64,000 nucleotides of DNA from the NCBI RefSeq assembly GCF_009389585.1, contig NZ_VIYG01000007.1:62001-126000 (forward strand), read 5' to 3'. Both the position numbers and the translations under genes were made by a program. Shown in pieces: positions 1 through 14,429 of this stretch. The stretch's first letter is position 1; the number at the start of each line of letters is the position of its first letter. The DNA comes from Oceanobacillus sp. CFH 90083. GTDB taxonomy: Bacteria; Bacillota; Bacilli; Bacillales; Amphibacillaceae. The notes under the pieces are model-generated. The model saw nothing but the letters and a program-made list of their open reading frames with translations, was not told the DNA's origin and searched no databases.

Positions 1-34
1 TTCCTTCCATATCCACAGACATATAAATTTTCAT
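1..34 (-). CDS. dppA: D-aminopeptidase DppA family (M55), first 11 codons only
   Basis: The window edge cuts this gene after its first 11 codons, which read MKIYMSVDMEG. This is the characteristic start of the zinc-dependent M55 D-aminopeptidases such as Bacillus subtilis DppA, which releases D-amino acids from short peptides; the Asp and Glu of SVDMEG are metal ligands in that family. A GGATGATGG sequence lies just upstream of the ATG. Only the N-terminus is visible, so completeness cannot be judged. In B. subtilis murAA is followed by spoIID, so a dppA-like gene here marks a difference in gene order. Confidence 0.7.
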   Translation of the reverse strand, partial: MKIYMSVDMEG

Positions 35-60
35 TTCCATCATCCAATCGCAATATTAGT

Positions 61-99
61 AATTTTCTCAAATATAGCATGTTTTTCATAAAGTGAGAA
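61..99 (-). promoter_or_regulatory. Candidate promoter with CodY-like box for dppA
   Basis: On the minus strand TTCTCA (94-99) and TATATT (71-76) are 17 bases apart and could be a sigma-A promoter. The plus-strand sequence AATTTTCTCAAATAT (61-75), over the -10 region, matches 12 of 15 positions of the CodY consensus AATTTTCWGAAAATT. CodY represses dpp in B. subtilis, so the placement makes sense, but AT-rich DNA gives chance matches. Confidence 0.35.
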
Positions 100-333
100 G
101 CAATTTGTGAAAAGAGAATGAATCATTATTCATTTAATCCTTCTAATAAATTATTTAGAAAAACGAATAGACTGCGATTCTAAGCATGACATTTTATTAA
201 TCACATCTTTTTAATACGGATTTAAAAATCATTCTTTATACCTATATGTGTCTGCACTTCTATTCACTGCCTGGAAAGCACACTTTTTATGTTATGCTAT
301 CGTCTTATTCGTGCTGAAGCATTTACTAAATAA

Positions 334-377
334 AATCAAAAAAAATGCACCTAAGCTAAGGTACATCTTTTTTGATT
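334..377 (-). terminator. Intrinsic terminator of murAA
   Basis: On the minus strand ATGTACCT pairs with AGGTGCAT around a six-base loop, with one G-U pair, flanked by A-rich and T-rich runs. It lies 17 bases past the murAA stop codon. The rest of 35-393 holds only the dppA promoter region; no other gene is seen. Confidence 0.75.
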
Positions 378-393
378 TTAATAAAATATGAAA

Positions 394-1725
394 TTATTCA
401 GTAACAAATTCGCTTAATTCGACATTTTCCTGCACGCCTAATGGCTGAATAACGACACCATTTTCATCAACGCGTTTAATGTCTGCACCAAGATTTGCTA
501 ATTTTGATACAATATCTACATAGCCGCGATCTAAGTGTTTTAGCTCGGTAACCCGTGTATAACCATCACTTACAAGACCTGCTAAAATAAGTGCTGCCGC
601 CGCACGTAAATCTGTAGCCGCTACTTCTGCACCTTGTAGTTCAGAAAGACCTTCGATAATCACACTTCGGCCTTCAATTTTAATATTTGCATTCATCCGG
701 CGAAATTCCTCTACATGCATGAAACGATTCTCAAATACCGTTTCTGTTATCACACTTGTTCCTTTAGCACATAACATCAATGCCATCATTTGTGACTGCA
801 TATCCGTTGGAAAACCAGGATGAGGTAACGTCTTGATGTCTGTTGATTGAATAGCTTCAGAACCGATAACCCGTAAACCGCCATCTTCATCAATAACCTG
901 TACGTTCATTTCCTCTAATTTTGAAACCACAGAACTTAAATGTTCACGCACAGCATTTTCTATTAAGATATTTCCTTTTGTAATCGCTGCTGCAACCATA
1001 AATGTTCCGGCTTCGATACGATCTGGAATCATTACATGCTCTGTTCCATGAAGCTTTTCCACACCAATAATACGAATTGTTTCTGTACCCGCTCCAACAA
1101 TTCTTGCACCCATTTGGTTTAAATAGTTAGCCAAGTCAACAATTTCAGGCTCTTTTGCTGCATTTTCAATGACTGTTTTTCCTTCTGCTAATGCAGCTGC
1201 CATCATAATGTTTTCTGTAGCTCCTACACTTGGCATATCTAAATATATTTTCGCACCTTGCAGGCGACCATCTGATTTTACTTCTACAAAACCATTACCG
1301 ACATGAATGTCAGCTCCCATTGCTTCGAAGCCTTTTAAATGTAAATCAATTGGGCGTGAACCAATTGCACATCCGCCAGGCATAGCCACCTTTGCGTGTC
1401 CATAGCGGGCTAATAACGGTCCCAATACAAGCACGGATGCACGCATTTTTCTAACATATTCAAACGGGGCTTCTGTCTCTAATTTGGCAGAAGCATCAAT
1501 TATTACTGTGTTTTCTGTTGAATCAAATTCCACATTGGCATTTAAGTTGCGAAGCACTTCATTAATTGTGTATACATCTGCTAATACTGGTACTTCTTTA
1601 ATAACGCTTTTTCCTTCACTAGCAATCAAGCTAGCAGCAAGTACAGGCAGGACTGCGTTTTTAGCACCTTCTACACGTACTGTGCCTTCTAACTTTCGTC
1701 CGCCACCAACGATGATTTTTTCCAT
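394..1725 (-). CDS. murAA: UDP-N-acetylglucosamine 1-carboxyvinyltransferase MurAA
   Basis: This enzyme makes the first committed cytoplasmic step of peptidoglycan synthesis, adding enolpyruvate from phosphoenolpyruvate to UDP-GlcNAc. The 443-residue protein has full family length. Lys22-Asn23 in [10 protein letters not shown] and the catalytic Cys119 in the [10 protein letters not shown] loop are present; a cysteine at this point means sensitivity to fosfomycin is expected. A second MurA (30394-31680) is encoded in the window, as in most low-GC Gram-positives. Position next to ywmB and the ATP synthase operon identifies this copy as the MurAA type. The gene lies 36 bases downstream of ywmB on the same strand and is followed by a terminator. 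Confidence 0.95.
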   Translation of the reverse strand: MEKIIVGGGRKLEGTVRVEGAKNAVLPVLAASLIASEGKSVIKEVPVLADVYTINEVLRNLNANVEFDSTENTVIIDASAKLETEAPFEYVRKMRASVLVLGPLLARYGHAKVAMPGGCAIGSRPIDLHLKGFEAMGADIHVGNGFVEVKSDGRLQGAKIYLDMPSVGATENIMMAAALAEGKTVIENAAKEPEIVDLANYLNQMGARIVGAGTETIRIIGVEKLHGTEHVMIPDRIEAGTFMVAAAITKGNILIENAVREHLSSVVSKLEEMNVQVIDEDGGLRVIGSEAIQSTDIKTLPHPGFPTDMQSQMMALMLCAKGTSVITETVFENRFMHVEEFRRMNANIKIEGRSVIIEGLSELQGAEVAATDLRAAAALILAGLVSDGYTRVTELKHLDRGYVDIVSKLANLGADIKRVDENGVVIQPLGVQENVELSEFVTE

Positions 1726-1761
1726 GTCATAAATCCCCTTCAGAATCTAATTTCCCTATTA

Positions 1762-2559
1762 TTAATATTCATTGATTAGGATAGGTGTTCCTATCATAAA
1801 ACGCTTTTCCCCTTGACGATCTGCAACAGCGGCAATCTGCACATTTTTTGGGTTATCTTCCATGAAATAAAACTGCTCCCATGTTTTTGTATACCCGTAT
1901 GTACTTTTTTCAATCCTTGAATTTTCTATATTGTCATAGTTAGTCGATATATGCTTTATATTAAAATACATCTTTGCTTTATTTAAAAATACATCGTGAT
2001 TTATTATATCACTACCTTGTACCGATAGACAAGTATATAATTGTGACTCTTTTGTTAAATAAGTCTTTAGTATAGATGCTTTTTCTTTTTGATACTTTTG
2101 ACTTATTTGTTTGTCCCAGTCAGTTCCATGAAAAACAACAATGACTTCTGCTGGCTCATTCCTATCCAAAGGCAGAATCACGTTATATAATACGTAAAAA
2201 GGCTTGTTCTTGTTACTATCCTGAAAAGTATACTTTATGCGGTTTTCATCCTGTTCCTCATGTAATGGATACTTCGCTTCCAGGCTTTGAACAAGTGTCT
2301 CTGCCTGCTCTGCCTTCATCTGTTCTTTCATTGTAACCTCCCAAAAATGGATGTTCAGATTGTACGCTTCTGCAAATGCGCCTAAATCCTGCATTTCATC
2401 TGTTTGATAAGGCTGACTAAAAGCCTGGTTGACTAAAAAGCTGATTGCAAGTAATAAGCAAAAAACCTGTCTGTTAAACTGGACAGGGCTGTGAAAGGTA
2501 TCAAGGGATTTTCTTTGCATAACAGGGGATTTAGAACAGAACAGAATTCTATAAAACAT
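1762..2559 (-). CDS. ywmB: YwmB family secreted protein
   Basis: The 265-residue protein begins behind a strong AGGAGG site eight bases from the ATG. A hydrophobic stretch at about residues 31-48 (VFCLLLAISFLVNQA) looks like a signal peptide or membrane anchor with an unusually long N-terminal extension; an internal Met14 is a possible alternative start. The rest is hydrophilic and presumably outside the membrane. Family assignment rests on length, position just upstream of murAA as in B. subtilis, and the overall look of YwmB proteins, whose fold resembles TATA-box-binding protein. Biochemical function is unknown. Confidence 0.75.
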   Translation of the reverse strand: MFYRILFCSKSPVMQRKSLDTFHSPVQFNRQVFCLLLAISFLVNQAFSQPYQTDEMQDLGAFAEAYNLNIHFWEVTMKEQMKAEQAETLVQSLEAKYPLHEEQDENRIKYTFQDSNKNKPFYVLYNVILPLDRNEPAEVIVVFHGTDWDKQISQKYQKEKASILKTYLTKESQLYTCLSVQGSDIINHDVFLNKAKMYFNIKHISTNYDNIENSRIEKSTYGYTKTWEQFYFMEDNPKNVQIAAVADRQGEKRFMIGTPILINEY

Positions 2560-2608
2560 AAAAAAAACCTCCTATCAAATCTATTAATCTCAGTTTTGAC
2601 AGAAGTGT

Positions 2609-2860
2609 TTATAACCATACATGTATAGAAGAAAAAAGATATATTAAATCGCCAGACCACTGTAATATATCAAGAAAGAACTTACTAACTCCTGTACCGA
2701 TAACAATCGTAATAAACAGAAGAAAAACCCTCGCTTCGGCAGACCTTCCTTTTTTAAATATGGTTTCAATACGAATTGCTGTGACTACCTTCCATGCCAG
2801 ATAAATAAACATGATATGTGAAAAGATGCTGATGATAGCTAATTGTCCTGCTGAAAACAT
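2609..2860 (-). CDS. ywzB: DUF1146 membrane protein (YwzB)
   Basis: An 83-residue protein with two membrane segments: residues 7-27 (LAIISIFSHIMFIYLAWKVV region) and about 44-64 (VFLLFITIVIGTGVSKFFLDI). Small two-helix DUF1146 proteins are encoded between the ATP synthase operon and murAA in many Bacillaceae. The start is supported by AAAGGAG upstream of the ATG. It lies 49 bases before ywmB and may be co-transcribed with ywmB and murAA. No function is established for the family. Confidence 0.8.
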   Translation of the reverse strand: MFSAGQLAIISIFSHIMFIYLAWKVVTAIRIETIFKKGRSAEARVFLLFITIVIGTGVSKFFLDILQWSGDLIYLFSSIHVWL

Positions 2861-3159
2861 GAAGACTCCTTTCCGTATAAATACAATGAATCATTCAATA
2901 ATTATATTTTTTGTCTTATATTCTGAAATAATAACGGTCAAGACATCATTTCCCGGGAAATTATATCATATTTCGTTATATTTTTTATCGAGAGACGCTT
3001 TTGAATACATATTCGTGTTATATTATACTAACTTTTTGCCGAAAAGTTTATTTATTGAATTTAATTTACAAAATAAAATTCAAGCACTAAGAGAATTATG
3101 TACGGTTTGGAGCTTGGACTACAGTTATTCTTCCCAATAAATAAAATTGTTTCGGTATG

Positions 3160-3202
3160 CTAAAAATAAACTCCCTATCCATTTGGGCAGGGAGTTTATT
3201 TC
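3160..3202 (-). terminator. ATP synthase operon terminator
   Basis: A 13-base-pair stem, AAATAAACTCCCT (3164-3176) with AGGGAGTTTATTT (3189-3201), is followed on the minus strand by a T run. It is about 280 bases beyond the end of atpC, and the symmetric T-rich flanks could let it work in both directions. Confidence 0.85.
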
Positions 3203-3328
3203 AGCTTTTCTCTAATCACAGCATGAGCGTCCGTAATTTCCCCTATTGTATATAAAGGAAATATATCGTCATCATGTGGAAAAACAGGCTTCATTTCCTG
3301 GATTAGCTCGAGCCAACAACGGTTTTAA

Positions 3329-3350
3329 TGGGTTAAGTAATCGCAACCCC
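3329..3350 (+). repeat. Hairpin repeat, copy 1 (stem GGGTT/AACCC)
   Basis: GGGTT and AACCC flank AAGTAATCGC. The loop closely matches the other copies in this window while the stem pairs differ, so pairing is kept. It sits in a 30-base stretch also found at about 25946-25978. Confidence 0.6.
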
Positions 3351-3388
3351 GGGATGTTGGGTCACACAAGCATTTTCGCAAATGCATT

Positions 3389-3416
3389 CGATGGAGCGAA
3401 TATCACAGTCCCATCG
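3389..3416 (+). repeat. Hairpin repeat, copy 2 (diverged)
   Basis: CGATGG and CCATCG form the outer stem around a diverged loop, GAATATCACA. It is a weaker relative of the copy at 3959 and shares the flanking GTCCCATCGAAGA. Confidence 0.4.
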
Positions 3417-3482
3417 AAGACATTAGCTTGTATTCTTTATTCTTTTAGTGGATAAGCACACGCCACTAAATCAAGTTTCATT

Positions 3483-3884
<402 letters not shown>

Positions 3885-3958
3885 TTACCCCTCCTAACAG
3901 CTGAGGATGATGCATTATTATGAAATAAGAAAGTATAAAATTTTGCAAATGGTTTCGA

Positions 3959-3981
3959 TGGGACGAGTAACTGCAGTCCCA
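3959..3981 (+). repeat. Hairpin repeat, copy 3 (stem TGGGAC/GTCCCA)
   Basis: A perfect six-base-pair stem around the 11-base loop GAGTAACTGCA, extendable by one A-T pair. The loop differs slightly from the usual GAGTAATCGCA. Confidence 0.65.
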
Positions 3982-4010
3982 TGATTTAATTCTTATTCAA
4001 AATAGCCACT

Positions 4011-4170
4011 TCCAGCTCCGGGCGCTAAACTTTAGAGATTTCACGTCACGCCCTACAATAAGTCAACATCGACTCAAAGGGGAATGAAGTTCGACTAAAG
4101 TCGACCCCTCAAAAAGAACGGGGGCTCATGTCTCTACGTTTTTAAACCGGCGCTCTGCGCTTTTGGTTTG
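4011..4170 (+). repeat. Long dispersed repeat, short copy
   Basis: This stretch shares, in the same order, several blocks with the minus strand of 25680-26080: CAGCTCC, AAACTTTAGAG, CGCCCTAC, GTTCGACTAAAGTCGA, GGGGGC, TCTACGTTTTT and TGCGCTTTTGGTT. The other copy is about 240 bases longer, so this one looks internally deleted or the other expanded. Several blocks are self-complementary. Confidence 0.7.
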
Positions 4171-4188
4171 AATCATCCCGGCTGTCTA

Positions 4189-5607
<1,419 letters not shown>

Positions 5608-5619
5608 TTACCTGTGTAA

Positions 5620-6498
<879 letters not shown>

Positions 6499-6559
6499 CT
6501 ATAAGGAATGCGGGCCGAATATTTTTTACCGGCCCTTTCTATTTTTATTCACAGGCATC

Positions 6560-8077
<1,518 letters not shown>

Positions 8078-8089
8078 TCACCCCTATCT

Positions 8090-8635
8090 TCATTTATTAG
8101 CAGACACAATACTACGGGAGATTCGATCCAGCTTCCCTTTTACCGTACCGTCATAAATCGTGTTTCCGACTCTGATTCTTATTCCGCCAAGGATGGACGG
8201 ATCAACGATATTGGTCAGTTGAACTGCACTTTTTCCTAACCGGACAGCAAAAGAACGTTCTAAATGACTCTTTTCATCATCCGATAAATTTCTTGTCGAA
8301 TAAACTGTAGCATCTGCCACTCCTTTTGCATCATTTACTAAAGAAATAAATTCGTCGATAATGATTGGAATGATCGATGTTCTATGGCGATCCACCAGTA
8401 ATTGAAGTGTATTCAAAACAACTGGGTCAGTTCCCCTGAATGCTTCAACTACAAGCTGTTTCTTTTTTGCATTATCAATCTTTGGATGCGTCAGGAATTT
8501 AGCTAATTTCTTATCATTTTGAAAAACAGGCTGCACGACTTTTAAATCTGCTGCAAGCTGTTCTAATTTTTGCTGTTCCACTCCAAGTCTGAAAAGAGCA
8601 TCTGCGTATCGTTTAGCAACTACTACATTACTCAT
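8090..8635 (-). CDS. atpH: ATP synthase delta subunit
   Basis: The 181-residue subunit joins the top of the alpha/beta ring to the peripheral b stalk. It starts with VAKRYADALFRLG, typical of the N-terminal helical domain, and ends with the conserved PSILGGIRIRVGNTIYDGTVKGKL block. Its ATG overlaps the atpF stop in an ATGA arrangement, indicating translational coupling. Confidence 0.97.
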   Translation of the reverse strand: MSNVVVAKRYADALFRLGVEQQKLEQLAADLKVVQPVFQNDKKLAKFLTHPKIDNAKKKQLVVEAFRGTDPVVLNTLQLLVDRHRTSIIPIIIDEFISLVNDAKGVADATVYSTRNLSDDEKSHLERSFAVRLGKSAVQLTNIVDPSILGGIRIRVGNTIYDGTVKGKLDRISRSIVSANK

Positions 8636-9168
8636 CGCTCTTCTCCTACCTCTTTAATGTATTCGTTGATCAGTTTTTCTTGATCCTGCTCACTTAATTC
8701 TTTCTCAATAACTTTGCTTGCAATTAATACAGATAGAGAAGCCACTTTATCCTGCAATGCTTGAATAGCTCTTTCTTTTTCGTTTTGAATATCTGCCTGG
8801 GCAGCTTCTTTCAAACGTTCTGCTTCTTTCTTTGCAGATGCTATAATCTGTTCCTCTTGCTTTGCGCCTGCTGCTTTTGCATCTTCAATCATTTTTTGAG
8901 CTTCTGCTCTTACCTGATTGAGCTGCTCAGCTGCATCTTTAGAAGCTTGTTCAGCCTCGGCTCTGCTTTTTTCAGCTTCTTCGATTTCATTTGCTACGTA
9001 TTGCTCACGCTTTTCCATCATATTCATCAATGGACCCCAGGCAAATTTTTTCAATAATGCAAGGAGTACAAGGAAGAAGAATAGCTGAACCAGCATATCT
9101 ACCCATTGCAGACCGCCGACAGCTGCTCCGATTGTCAATGAATCAATGTATGAATGCACAAATTCCAC
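8632..9168 (-). CDS. atpF: ATP synthase b subunit
   Basis: The 178-residue peripheral-stalk subunit has one membrane helix near residues 20-42 (WVDMLVQLFFFLVLLALLKKF) followed by a long charged coiled coil rich in Glu, Ala, Lys and Gln. Its stop overlaps the atpH start by four bases. The 197-base space upstream, before atpE, contains a hairpin (9318-9348). Confidence 0.96.
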   Translation of the reverse strand: MEFVHSYIDSLTIGAAVGGLQWVDMLVQLFFFLVLLALLKKFAWGPLMNMMEKREQYVANEIEEAEKSRAEAEQASKDAAEQLNQVRAEAQKMIEDAKAAGAKQEEQIIASAKKEAERLKEAAQADIQNEKERAIQALQDKVASLSVLIASKVIEKELSEQDQEKLINEYIKEVGEER

Positions 9169-9317
9169 TCCTTTCGCTAAGACGTTACCTTGGAGATAAA
9201 GAATATCCTGCTGTCACCTAGTACAGCATTCTTCCTCTAATCGATTTATTACATATAACATCATGTTTTTAATTATATTATATGAATATCATCTCATTTT
9301 TTCCTGCATAAAGGAAA

Positions 9318-9348
9318 GGCGAAGATTCTCTCTGAGATAAACTTCGCC
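9318..9348 (-). terminator. Intra-operon hairpin between atpE and atpF
   Basis: GGCGAAG (9318-9324) pairs with CTTCGCC (9342-9348), with further pairing possible inside, and TTTCCTTTAT follows on the minus strand. Its position after atpE would fit a partial terminator or processing barrier that raises c-subunit message over the rest. Confidence 0.45.
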
Positions 9349-9365
9349 ATTATACTTCTGAAAAA

Positions 9366-9623
<258 letters not shown>

Positions 9624-9627
9624 TTAT

Positions 9628-10798
<1,171 letters not shown>

Positions 10799-11050
10799 TG
10801 CTATTTCACTCCTAATGCTGCCCGTCAACCAGATACATTACTGTTTAGAAACATAGACTTGCATCCGTTTTCAATCAAGTTGGGGAATTTCTTGCTAGGC
10901 AATACTTCTTGTAGTCTTAGATGCGGAGGTGTTACATACTGTTTGCATCTATGTAAATAGAAGGCAGAGAAATGCGTTTCACATACTAATAGAAAGCATT
11001 CAAATTTAAATGGGCTTTTGTCCGCTCTCCCTTTTTCTCCACACTCAATA

Positions 11051-11080
11051 AGTGTACAATACGCCTGCAAGAGTTGTCAA
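11051..11080 (-). promoter_or_regulatory. Candidate atp operon promoter
   Basis: TTGACA (11075-11080) is perfect. TACACT (11051-11056) lies 18 bases away and is a moderate -10. The site is about 250 bases upstream of atpI, leaving a long leader. Confidence 0.45.
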
Positions 11081-11156
11081 CGTGTACCATGCAATATATA
11101 AGGTATTTTTACAACTGTAATAAAGCGCTTCAAATCAACCTTTTTGCTTATTAAAT

Positions 11157-11202
11157 AAGCATTTGTGAATCCCTTTTTTCAGTATGGGATTCACAAATGC
11201 TT
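11157..11202 (-). terminator. Long inverted repeat after the subtilase gene
   Basis: AAGCATTTGTGAATCCC and GGGATTCACAAATGCTT form a perfect 17-base-pair stem with a 12-base loop. There is no clear T run on the minus strand, so it may be a transcript-end structure rather than a textbook terminator. It lies 36 bases past the subtilase stop. Confidence 0.6.
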
Positions 11203-11237
11203 CCAGTCCAATTTGACAGTTTTGTGAACATGCTTTT

Positions 11238-13436
11238 TTATTCAATAAAAATCATTGTTTCTACTTGTTCTATTTCTCCATTTTCAAGTTCTGCCGTGAT
11301 CAATGCCAAGTAATATCCAGATGCTCCCGCTTCTTCTTTACGGAGAACTCCTTCGTGCGTTCCTGCTTCCAATTCTTCTTCTTCCAGCAGTTTCCTTTCA
11401 AATAATAAAGTCTCCGGATGATATAAACTGACATTAAAGCTTTTCACAAATTCTGTTAAGTGAAATTGATACGTATAATCCGCGTTTTCAAAGGGCTCCA
11501 GGTAAAATTCAAAGCCTGCCGTCTTAGGCTGATCTGCCTCCTGATTAACAATAATATATGGCAAGGCATAGCTTCGTTTCCCTTCTTTAAGTGTCAGCCA
11601 CCCTTCATGAACCCCTTCTTCCAACCGCTCCCGGTTCATCGACAGCTTTACGGTTATTTCTTTTTGTTCCTCCGGCTGGATGGTGAAGGATTGGGGAATG
11701 CTCCAGACTAAGCCGTCCTTTCGCTCCGGCATGTCAAAATAATATGTTTGTGCTTCAGCTGTTTTATTTTCAATCGTTACTGTCTCTGTAAACTCTTCCT
11801 GATAACCATTCAGCTTTCCAAACTCCAGCTGTGGATCATAGATAATTGCCGGAGTATCCATTGCTTCATCCAGCTGGATAAGTCCCATCCCCTGCGTTGT
11901 AGCAGGTAAGCGTGTTTCCTGTTCTTCAAAAGGCTGTGCTGTTGTCTTCAATGCTCCAATCAGCTGTTTATTTGTCCAGTCTGGATGTGCCTCCTTCAAA
12001 ACTGCAAAAGCTCCTGCCACATGAGGAGATGCCATGCTTGTTCCATTCATTGCCTGATAGCCGCCTGGAACCGTACTCCAAATAGCAGATCCTGGCGCTG
12101 AGACGTCCGGCTTAATAGCCCACTGAACAGCAACAGGGCCTCTGGAACTAAAGGGAGCAATGGTTAATAAAGACTCTTTTTGAACAGCATCTATAAAATA
12201 AATACCTTGACGTATTTGCGACTGCAGCCATTCTCCTTCTTCCATTTGAATAGAGGCAACCGGGATAGTTACAGGCTGCCGATTATTGTCCACAGATGCC
12301 TGCAGCGGTCCCGGTTCCGAATTATAAATGATTAATGCTTCTGCCCCCATATTTTCCGCCTGTAACGCCATTTCAAAAAAAGGGATTTCCTTTCGTTTGG
12401 CAAGAGCTATTTTTCCTTGCAGCGATTGTCCCGGCTCCATATTATCCATATCCACCAGCTGATAGGAATCTTCCAGCTCCCACCGTTCAGCTCCCAGCGC
12501 TTCCAGTAAAGGAATTTCCTTTTCTGCAAATGTATCTGCGAGCACCGGCTCTTTCTGTGGTGTTGTTGATGCCCCTACCGAAACGGATTGATCTGCTGTT
12601 GCCGGTGATCCGACTGTCCATGCATCAGGACCGCTGTTCCCATTGGCAATGACAACAATAATCCCAAGCTCACTGGCACGATTTACAGCCCTGCTCGTCG
12701 GATAATCCGGAACATTCACATCATTGCCTAACGACAGATTGATAATATCCATCTCATCCTCTATTGCTTTTTCAATAGCTGCTAATACTTGAACAGAGGA
12801 GCCGGTTCCGCCTGGTCCCAATGCACGATACGCATAAATTTCTGCATCCGGTGCGATTCCTCTTATATCGCCATTCCCTGCGATGATTCCTGCTACATGG
12901 GTTCCATGCGTAGTAGGATGCCCTTCTTCCGGTGTCGTTTCCATTGGATCCTCATCAAAATCAACAAAATCATAGCCGCCCTGATAATTTTTTTGTAAAT
13001 CCGGATGATTATAATCAATCCCTGTGTCAATCACACCTACCTTTACATTTCTCCCTGTAAGTGCTGTTGTATTTAAGTCATATGGCTCCGGCTCGGAAGA
13101 ATCCATTTTTTCAATCACATCAGCATTGTCTGCCTGCTGAGGCATTGTTTGATACGTTTGCACCTGATGCAGTGCTTTCACTTGTTCAATGGAACCAAGT
13201 TTGGCTAATTGCTCTGCTTTTCCTTCCACAGCCAGCCCTTCAAACACAATATCGTACACAGCTACAACCTCAATGAATGGATGATAAGCTTCTATTTCTT
13301 CTTTTACTTGATAAGGATCGCTGTCCACTTCTATAATAAGCGTTTGCTTGAGCTGACCGGCTTGATAAGTGTTTACAGTTAGTATTTGCATAAAAATCAT
13401 TAAAACTGCCAGGAAACGCAGCATCTTCTTCCACAT
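11238..13436 (-). CDS. Secreted subtilisin-like serine protease with PA domain (Vpr-like)
   Basis: The ATG at 13436 follows AGGTGGAG and begins a signal peptide MWKKMLRFLAVLMIFMQIL, giving 732 residues. An I9 inhibitor propeptide follows. The S8 triad is visible as VGVIDTGIDYNHPDL (Asp), HGTHVAGIIAG (His) and NGTSMASPHVAG (Ser), with ANGNSGPDAW holding the oxyanion Asn. Between His and Ser is an inserted PA domain (GKIALAKR, GAEALIIYN), as in B. subtilis Vpr. The C-terminal part is beta-rich and Fn3-like. It should act outside the cell in protein degradation. It sits between upp and atpI, a place where B. subtilis has no protease, suggesting rearrangement. Confidence 0.9.
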   Translation of the reverse strand: MWKKMLRFLAVLMIFMQILTVNTYQAGQLKQTLIIEVDSDPYQVKEEIEAYHPFIEVVAVYDIVFEGLAVEGKAEQLAKLGSIEQVKALHQVQTYQTMPQQADNADVIEKMDSSEPEPYDLNTTALTGRNVKVGVIDTGIDYNHPDLQKNYQGGYDFVDFDEDPMETTPEEGHPTTHGTHVAGIIAGNGDIRGIAPDAEIYAYRALGPGGTGSSVQVLAAIEKAIEDEMDIINLSLGNDVNVPDYPTSRAVNRASELGIIVVIANGNSGPDAWTVGSPATADQSVSVGASTTPQKEPVLADTFAEKEIPLLEALGAERWELEDSYQLVDMDNMEPGQSLQGKIALAKRKEIPFFEMALQAENMGAEALIIYNSEPGPLQASVDNNRQPVTIPVASIQMEEGEWLQSQIRQGIYFIDAVQKESLLTIAPFSSRGPVAVQWAIKPDVSAPGSAIWSTVPGGYQAMNGTSMASPHVAGAFAVLKEAHPDWTNKQLIGALKTTAQPFEEQETRLPATTQGMGLIQLDEAMDTPAIIYDPQLEFGKLNGYQEEFTETVTIENKTAEAQTYYFDMPERKDGLVWSIPQSFTIQPEEQKEITVKLSMNRERLEEGVHEGWLTLKEGKRSYALPYIIVNQEADQPKTAGFEFYLEPFENADYTYQFHLTEFVKSFNVSLYHPETLLFERKLLEEEELEAGTHEGVLRKEEAGASGYYLALITAELENGEIEQVETMIFIE

Positions 13437-13502
13437 AACATCTCCACCTTTATGAACACGCACTTTATGGAATAGTTTTCGTGGGCAGATGTGTTTTTAT
13501 AC

Positions 13503-13539
13503 AAAAAAACAGATTGAATATCGTATCCAATCTGCTTTT
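13503..13539 (-). terminator. upp terminator
   Basis: On the minus strand GCAGATTGGA and TCAATCTG form an imperfect stem around a short loop, followed by seven T. It starts eight bases beyond the upp stop. Confidence 0.8.
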
Positions 13540-13546
13540 CATTCTT

Positions 13547-14182
<636 letters not shown>

Positions 14183-14349
14183 TCACTCCTTAAATTTATA
14201 TATCGTTCAAATTGTACTGAAAATCATGTATGCTTTCAAGTTAATCTTCATTGTTACGGTAATAATAGTTTATTGGAAAAATTATAATTTCCTTTTTATT
14301 ATCGCTTTGATTTGTGGAGAAATCAAGCTGGCTTCATGTTTATATACAT

Positions 14350-14390
14350 AAAAACCCACAGAGTAATACGGAACACTCTGTGGATTTTTA
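14350..14390 (-). terminator. glyA terminator
   Basis: AATCCACAGAGTG and CTCTGTGGGTT pair on the minus strand around TTCCGTATTA, followed by a T run. It is about 40 bases past the glyA stop. Confidence 0.85.
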
Positions 14391-14429
14391 TTGCTCCGCT
14401 CTAATATTATTATCCACACTGGGGATAAC

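Larger units (their letters stand above)
2861..3482. other. 622-base gap with terminator and repeat DNA
   Basis: The stretch between atpC and ywzB holds the ATP synthase terminator (3160-3202) and two hairpin repeats (about 3329 and 3389). A further short inverted repeat around 3443-3471, TTTAGTGG pairing with CCACTAAA, lies just after atpC and may be a first weak terminator. Open frames on the plus strand here lack ribosome sites and resemble no known protein. Confidence 0.6.
10829..11237. other. Gap upstream of the atp operon
   Basis: The roughly 400 bases hold a possible atp promoter (11051-11080) and a long inverted repeat (11157-11202). Short open frames here have no ribosome sites or recognisable products. 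Confidence 0.5.

Noticed and set aside
2811-3140. A 109-codon plus-strand open frame over ywzB and the spacer
   Set aside because: Antisense to ywzB at its start, very AT-rich, no ribosome site.
4011-4170. A rho-independent terminator inside the atp operon
   Set aside because: The inverted repeats there are short and none is followed by a proper T run on the minus strand; better explained as a dispersed repeat.
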